From Rhodococcus sp. (in: high G+C Gram-positive bacteria) (GTDB lineage: Bacteria; Actinomycetota; Actinomycetes; Mycobacteriales; Mycobacteriaceae): a DNA stretch of 64,000 nucleotides. The notes below the pieces were generated by a model. The model was not told the origin of the DNA. It did no database searches and saw only the letters and a program-made list of their open reading frames with translations. The stretch lies in NCBI RefSeq assembly GCF_023264675.1, contig NZ_JAHFVG010000016.1:58844-122843 (forward strand), read 5' to 3'. How positions within the stretch are numbered: position 1 is the first letter of the stretch; each line of letters starts with the position of its first letter. The position numbers and the translations under genes were made by a program. This document shows, piece after piece, positions 59,960-64,000 of the stretch.

Positions 59960-62506
59960 TTATCCCAGGATCAGGCCGTCACCGTCCGGTGTCACGTTGA
60001 CCGGAACGATATCGCCGTCGCGCACCTTGCCCGCCAGCAGCAACTTCGCGAGTTGATCACCGATTGCCTGCTGGATGAGCCTACGGAGCGGACGAGCGCC
60101 GTACAGCGGGTCGTAGCCGCGCGCCGCGAGCCACATCTTCGCCGGTGTCGACACCTCGAGCGTCAGCCTGCGCGCTGCCAATCGGGTCGACAATGCGCCG
60201 AGTTGGATGTCGACGATCGACTCCAACTGCTCTTCGGACAAGGCGTCGAACACGACGACGTCGTCGAGTCGGTTGACGAACTCCGGCTTGAATGCGCGCC
60301 GGACCGCGTCCATCACCTGGTCCTTGTCGCCACCTGCACCGAGGTTGGACGTCAGGATCAAAATCGTGTTCCTGAAGTCGACCGTGCGCCCTTGACCATC
60401 GGTCAACCTGCCCTCGTCGAGCACGGCGAGCAGAATGTCGAAGACGTCGGGGTGAGCCTTCTCCACCTCGTCGAACAGCACCACCGTGTACGGACGCCTG
60501 CGGACCGCTTCGGTGAGCTGACCGCCTGCCTCGTACCCGACGTAGCCGGGAGGTGCACCTACGAGTCGCGCTACAGCGTGCTTCTCGCTGTACTCGCTCA
60601 TGTCGATGCGGACCATTGCTCGCTCGTCGTCGAACAGGAAGTCCGCGAGAGACTTCGCGAGTTCTGTCTTACCGACGCCGGTCGGACCGAGGAACAGGAA
60701 GGACCCTGTCGGACGATTCGGGTCGGCGACGCCTGCCCGGGCTCGTCGCACGGCGTCGGACACCGCTTGGACGGCATCCTTCTGTCCGACGACTCGCTTG
60801 CCGAGCTCGTCCTCCATCCGCAGCAACTTGGCGGTCTCGCCCTCGAGCATCCGGCCCGCGGGAATGCCGGTCCATGCAGCAACGACGTCGGCGACATCGT
60901 CGGGACCGACCTCTTCCTTGAGCATGACGTCGTCCTGCGCAGGAGTCGCTTCGGTCTTCTCGGCGAGCTCCTTCTCCAGAGCCGGGATCCGGCCGTATCG
61001 AAGCTCGGCGGCCTTGCCCAGATCACCGTCGCGCTCGGCCCGCTCGGACTCGCCGCGAAGATTCTCGAGCTCCTCCTTGAGCACTCGCACCGAATCGATG
61101 GCGTTCTTCTCGTTCTGCCAGCGAGTGCTCAGCTGCGTGAGCTTCTCCTGACTGTCCGCGAGTTCTGCGCGGAGCTTGTCGAGCCGAGCCTTCGACGCGT
61201 CGTCGGTCTCCTTCTCGAGTGCCATCTCTTCGATTTCGAGACGCCTGACGGCACGCTCGACCTCGTCGATCTCGACGGGACGCGAGTCGATCTCCATACG
61301 CAGACGCGATGCGGCCTCGTCGACCAGGTCGATTGCCTTGTCGGGAAGAAATCGAGAAGTGATGTAGCGATCGGACAGCGTTGCCGCGGACACGAGCGCC
61401 GAGTCGGTGATGCGAACGCCGTGGTGAACCTCGTAGCGCTCCTTGAGCCCGCGCAGGATTCCCACGGTGTCTTCGACCGACGGTTCGCCGACGTACACCT
61501 GCTGGAATCGACGCTCCAGTGCCGCGTCCTTCTCGATGTACTTGCGGTACTCCTCCAGCGTGGTGGCACCGACCAGTCGGAGTTCGCCTCGCGCGAGCAT
61601 CGGCTTGATCATGTTGCCCGCATCCATCGCGGACTCACCGGTGGCCCCTGCACCCACGATGGTGTGCAGTTCATCGATGAAGGTGATGACCTGACCTGCG
61701 GAGTTCTTGATGTCGTCGAGCACGGACTTGAGCCGTTCCTCGAACTCGCCGCGATACTTGGCGCCGGCGACCATGGAACCGAGGTCGAGCGAGACGACAG
61801 TCTTTCCGCGCAAGCTCTCCGGGACATCGCCAGCGATGATGCGCTGCGCGAGCCCCTCGACGATGGCGGTCTTGCCGACACCTGGCTCACCGATGAGCAC
61901 CGGGTTGTTCTTGGTGCGACGTGAGAGAACCTGGACGACGCGACGAATTTCGGTGTCGCGGCCGATGACGGGGTCGAGCTTGCCTTCGCGGGCCTGAGCA
62001 GTGAGGTCGGTGCTGTACTTCTCCAGCGCCTGGTAGGTGCTTTCGGGGTCTGCACTGGTGACGCGCGCACTGCCGCGGACGGTCTGGAAGGCGTCGCGCA
62101 GCTCGTTCGCGCCTGCGCCGCGACCTGCCAGGAGCTTGGCGACGTCGGACTCACCGGTCGCGAGGCCGACCATCAAATGCTCGGTGGATACGTACTCGTC
62201 GTCGAGTTCGGTGGCAAGGCTCTGCGCGGTGGTGATCGCCGCGAGAGCTTCGCGTCCGAGCTGGGGGGTCGTTGTCGACCCGGTTGCCGACGGGAGACGG
62301 TCGACCAGCTTCTGTGCTTCACCGCGCACTGCCCCAGGATCGACGCCGACAGCCTTCAAGAGCGGGGAGGCGATGCCGTCGGTCTGATCGAGCAACGCCA
62401 CCAACAAATGAGCCGGACGAATATCCGGGTTTCCAGCCGCCGATGCGGCTTGCAGAGCCGCGCTGAGTGCGGCCTGCGTCTTCGTGGTGGGGGTGAAACT
62501 GTCCAC
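59960..62506 (-). CDS. clpB: ATP-dependent disaggregase chaperone ClpB
   Basis: An 848-residue Hsp100 protein that pulls polypeptides out of aggregates with DnaK. Clp N-domain (residues 1-145), first AAA+ domain with GEPGVGKTA near 205 and VISLDLGS-type strand then [14 protein letters not shown], the coiled-coil M-domain (about 405-525), and second AAA+ domain with [14 protein letters not shown] near 600 and [24 protein letters not shown] (pore loop GYVGYE). Start GTG 62506. A HAIR-like inverted repeat at 62563-62583 points to HspR control. Gene order with the flavohaemoglobin matches Rv0384c-Rv0385. Confidence 0.98.
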   Translation of the reverse strand: MDSFTPTTKTQAALSAALQAASAAGNPDIRPAHLLVALLDQTDGIASPLLKAVGVDPGAVRGEAQKLVDRLPSATGSTTTPQLGREALAAITTAQSLATELDDEYVSTEHLMVGLATGESDVAKLLAGRGAGANELRDAFQTVRGSARVTSADPESTYQALEKYSTDLTAQAREGKLDPVIGRDTEIRRVVQVLSRRTKNNPVLIGEPGVGKTAIVEGLAQRIIAGDVPESLRGKTVVSLDLGSMVAGAKYRGEFEERLKSVLDDIKNSAGQVITFIDELHTIVGAGATGESAMDAGNMIKPMLARGELRLVGATTLEEYRKYIEKDAALERRFQQVYVGEPSVEDTVGILRGLKERYEVHHGVRITDSALVSAATLSDRYITSRFLPDKAIDLVDEAASRLRMEIDSRPVEIDEVERAVRRLEIEEMALEKETDDASKARLDKLRAELADSQEKLTQLSTRWQNEKNAIDSVRVLKEELENLRGESERAERDGDLGKAAELRYGRIPALEKELAEKTEATPAQDDVMLKEEVGPDDVADVVAAWTGIPAGRMLEGETAKLLRMEDELGKRVVGQKDAVQAVSDAVRRARAGVADPNRPTGSFLFLGPTGVGKTELAKSLADFLFDDERAMVRIDMSEYSEKHAVARLVGAPPGYVGYEAGGQLTEAVRRRPYTVVLFDEVEKAHPDVFDILLAVLDEGRLTDGQGRTVDFRNTILILTSNLGAGGDKDQVMDAVRRAFKPEFVNRLDDVVVFDALSEEQLESIVDIQLGALSTRLAARRLTLEVSTPAKMWLAARGYDPLYGARPLRRLIQQAIGDQLAKLLLAGKVRDGDIVPVNVTPDGDGLILG

Positions 62507-62562
62507 CGGTCACCTACTTTCTACTGGAATTATCGAGTGTTGCTTCCTACAACCATACTGAA

Positions 62563-62583
62563 GTTGAGTCTGTTCCGCTCAAC
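62563..62583. promoter_or_regulatory. HAIR-like HspR operator upstream of clpB
   Basis: GTTGAG-N9-CTCAAC, equivalent to the HspR HAIR consensus CTTGAGT-N7-ACTCAAG with changes at the outer bases. It is centred 66 bp upstream of the clpB start. HspR represses clpB and dnaK operons in actinobacteria. Confidence 0.78.
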
Positions 62584-62683
62584 CCTGAAAATCTTGAAAA
62601 ATCTTCTGTGGCCTGCGACGGACAAACGGGATACCCTCGGGCGGTCTACTTTGGAACCGTCTAGCTATGGCGGAGGTTGATTG

Positions 62684-63847
62684 ATGCTCGATGCGCGAAC
62701 AATCTCCCTGGTTCGTGCCGGTTTCAAGTCCGTTTTGGCTACCGAAGACGGTCCGGCGCAACTCGCGCGGTCCTTCTACGCCCAGTTGTTCGTCGAGAAT
62801 CCGGACTTCCGCGCTTTCTTTCCCGCTTCGATGGATCAGCAGCGCGACCATTTCGTGCGAGCACTTGCTTACGTGTTCGACAACCTCGACAAAGACGAGC
62901 GAGTCGAACCGTTCCTGCGACAGCTGGGGCGCGACCACCGCAAACACGGCGTGGACGGATCCCACTTTCGCGCAGGCAGCACGGCGTTGATCGCTGCGTT
63001 CCGTAACTTCGTCGGGAACGAAGTGTGGACGGACGAGGTCGAAGTTGCATGGCACGAGACTCTTGCACTGATCACCGACAATATGGCCGTCGCCGCCGAT
63101 TCCGACGAGTTACCGCCCTTCTGGGGCGCAACCATCGTCGAACACCAACGCGCCCTCGACGACCTGGCGATCATCAGGTTGCAACTCGACGAGGGCATCC
63201 ACTATTTCCCCGGCCAATACGTCAGTGTGCAGATTCCGCAACGTCCCAAGTTGTGGCGATACCTGTCACCGGCGATCCCCTGCAACGCGCAGGGTGAGAT
63301 CGAGTTCCACGTCCGCCGCGTCTCCGGCGGCTGGGTCAGTCCGGCGATGGTGACCGAATCGGCGGTCGGTGACCGATGGGCGGTGAGCCCTCCGCTCGGC
63401 GGACTTCAGGTCGATCGAAACATCCCCGAGGACGTCCTGATGATCGCGGGCGGTACCGGGCTCGCTCCCCTGCGCGCGCAGATCATGGACATGGCCAGGC
63501 GTAGTCGGAACCCACGAGTTCACCTCTTCATGAGCGGCACTTACCCACGCGACCTGTACGACGCGCACACCCTGTGGCAGCTCTCGCTGTCCAATCCGTG
63601 GCTTACCGTCGTTCCCGTCACCGAGGAATACGAGGACCCATGGTGGCATTCGGGCCCGACGCCCGAGTTGCCGTCGGGGATGCATCATCAGTTGCACGGT
63701 TCGATCGGCAAGGTCGTCACTCAGTTCGGGTCATGGGCGGATCGACAGATCCAGATCAGCGGTTCACCGTCGATGGTGCGCACCACTCTGTACGCGCTGC
63801 GCAAGGTAGGGACTCCGATGACGCACGTGCAGCACGATCCGTTGTAG
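62684..63847 (+). CDS. Type II flavohaemoglobin (globin plus FAD/NAD reductase), Rv0385-like
   Basis: A 387-residue two-domain protein. Globin domain (1-140): RAGFKSVLATEDGPAQLARSFYAQLFVENPDFRAFFP with the CD1 Phe region, and the proximal His in LGRDHRKHG. The reductase domain (150-387) has FPGQYVSVQIPQRP, WRYLSPA in place of the usual RxYS motif, and MIAGGTGLAPLRAQI for NAD. ATG 62684 with CGGAGG 7 bases upstream is the start. M. tuberculosis Rv0385 belongs to this class, reported to differ from Hmp in its electron donor (D-lactate). Confidence 0.92.
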   Translation: MLDARTISLVRAGFKSVLATEDGPAQLARSFYAQLFVENPDFRAFFPASMDQQRDHFVRALAYVFDNLDKDERVEPFLRQLGRDHRKHGVDGSHFRAGSTALIAAFRNFVGNEVWTDEVEVAWHETLALITDNMAVAADSDELPPFWGATIVEHQRALDDLAIIRLQLDEGIHYFPGQYVSVQIPQRPKLWRYLSPAIPCNAQGEIEFHVRRVSGGWVSPAMVTESAVGDRWAVSPPLGGLQVDRNIPEDVLMIAGGTGLAPLRAQIMDMARRSRNPRVHLFMSGTYPRDLYDAHTLWQLSLSNPWLTVVPVTEEYEDPWWHSGPTPELPSGMHHQLHGSIGKVVTQFGSWADRQIQISGSPSMVRTTLYALRKVGTPMTHVQHDPL

Positions 63848-63937
63848 CGACGTCCTATGTGCGTGCGAATACATAGCCGGCTATGGGCGGATTCGAGCGG
63901 TTGTCGCAACGTGCCTGATCATTGAGGGATGGTTGCG

Positions 63938-64000
63938 GTGGTTTATCGGTTTTACACGCACGAGGTGCGGATGACGTTTTGGTCGCTGCGGAGCTCGGGT
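63938..64000 (+). CDS. Start of an unidentified gene (partial, runs off the window)
   Basis: From GTG 63938 (GAGGG 9-10 bases upstream) or ATG 63929, the frame reads VVYRFYTHEVRMTFWSLRSS and on to the edge without a stop. Too short to name. Rhodococcal DUF222/HNH proteins sometimes open with comparable Trp/Arg-rich text, but that is only a guess. Confidence 0.4.
   Translation, partial: MVYRFYTHEVRMTFWSLRSSG

Noticed and set aside
59708..61924. 738-codon plus-strand open frame
   Set aside because: It is antisense to clpB, whose AAA+ motifs are unmistakable. Long antisense frames are expected in GC-rich coding DNA and this one has no recognisable domain.

Overview
The window is high-GC actinobacterial DNA, almost certainly from a Rhodococcus/Rhodococcoides-type member of the Mycobacteriales. 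Evidence is the codon use, a WhiB gene, an Rv1733c-family protein, LGFP and class F sortase genes, and local gene order that matches Mycobacterium tuberculosis from memory: purA-Rv0358-Rv0359, Rv0360c-Rv0361-fba-Rv0364-Rv0365c, and pyrE, Rv0383c-clpB-Rv0385. No rRNA, tRNA, CRISPR array, prophage or insertion sequence was seen.

Bases 1-13,200 form a sulfur-scavenging island read from the minus strand. It consists of three consecutive transcription units, each led by a nearly identical SAM (S-box) aptamer. Unit 3 (aptamer 13081-13172, then a Cys-containing leader peptide) carries a polar amino-acid type ABC importer and a covalent-FAD amine oxidase. Unit 2 (aptamer 8798-8887) carries a GNAT acetyltransferase, three luciferase-like FMN monooxygenases, an MFS transporter and SsuD. 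Unit 1 (aptamer 2010-2100, then another leader peptide) carries a peptide/nickel-type ABC importer that runs off the left edge. Bases 13.4-19 kb add a WhiB factor, a HAD phosphatase, isochorismate synthase, metZ with a rhodanese, and tauD behind a further leader peptide. Together these genes capture organic sulfur (sulfonates, taurine, probably sulfur amino acids), release sulfite and feed sulfide into methionine.

Bases 19-29 kb hold metabolic and regulatory genes: fprA, an SMP-30 hydrolase, an amidohydrolase, a MarR regulator divergent from a flavin monooxygenase across a strong palindrome, purT, an alpha-methylacyl-CoA racemase, and a MocR regulator divergent from ogt. Bases 29.1-34.1 kb are a tight minus-strand operon with two SipW/archaeal-type signal peptidases and three clear SipW-class exported proteins, plus one further small exported protein and an LGFP protein. 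One signal peptidase is fused to what looks like its own SipW-type substrate. This is the best candidate for an incompletely described surface-fibre system.

Bases 34.5-64 kb are mostly core genome: purA, an M50 protease, a zinc-type CDF exporter, fba, two DedA proteins, tam, a GH76 protein, an RNA methyltransferase, pyrE, clpB with a HAIR-like HspR site, and a flavohaemoglobin. Within this stretch lie a MarR/MFS pair and a two-gene module (53.3-55.7 kb) of an alanine-rich coiled-coil surface protein and a class F sortase that itself has a lipobox. Convergent gene pairs are separated by strong hairpins, several of which belong to sequence families repeated within the window.
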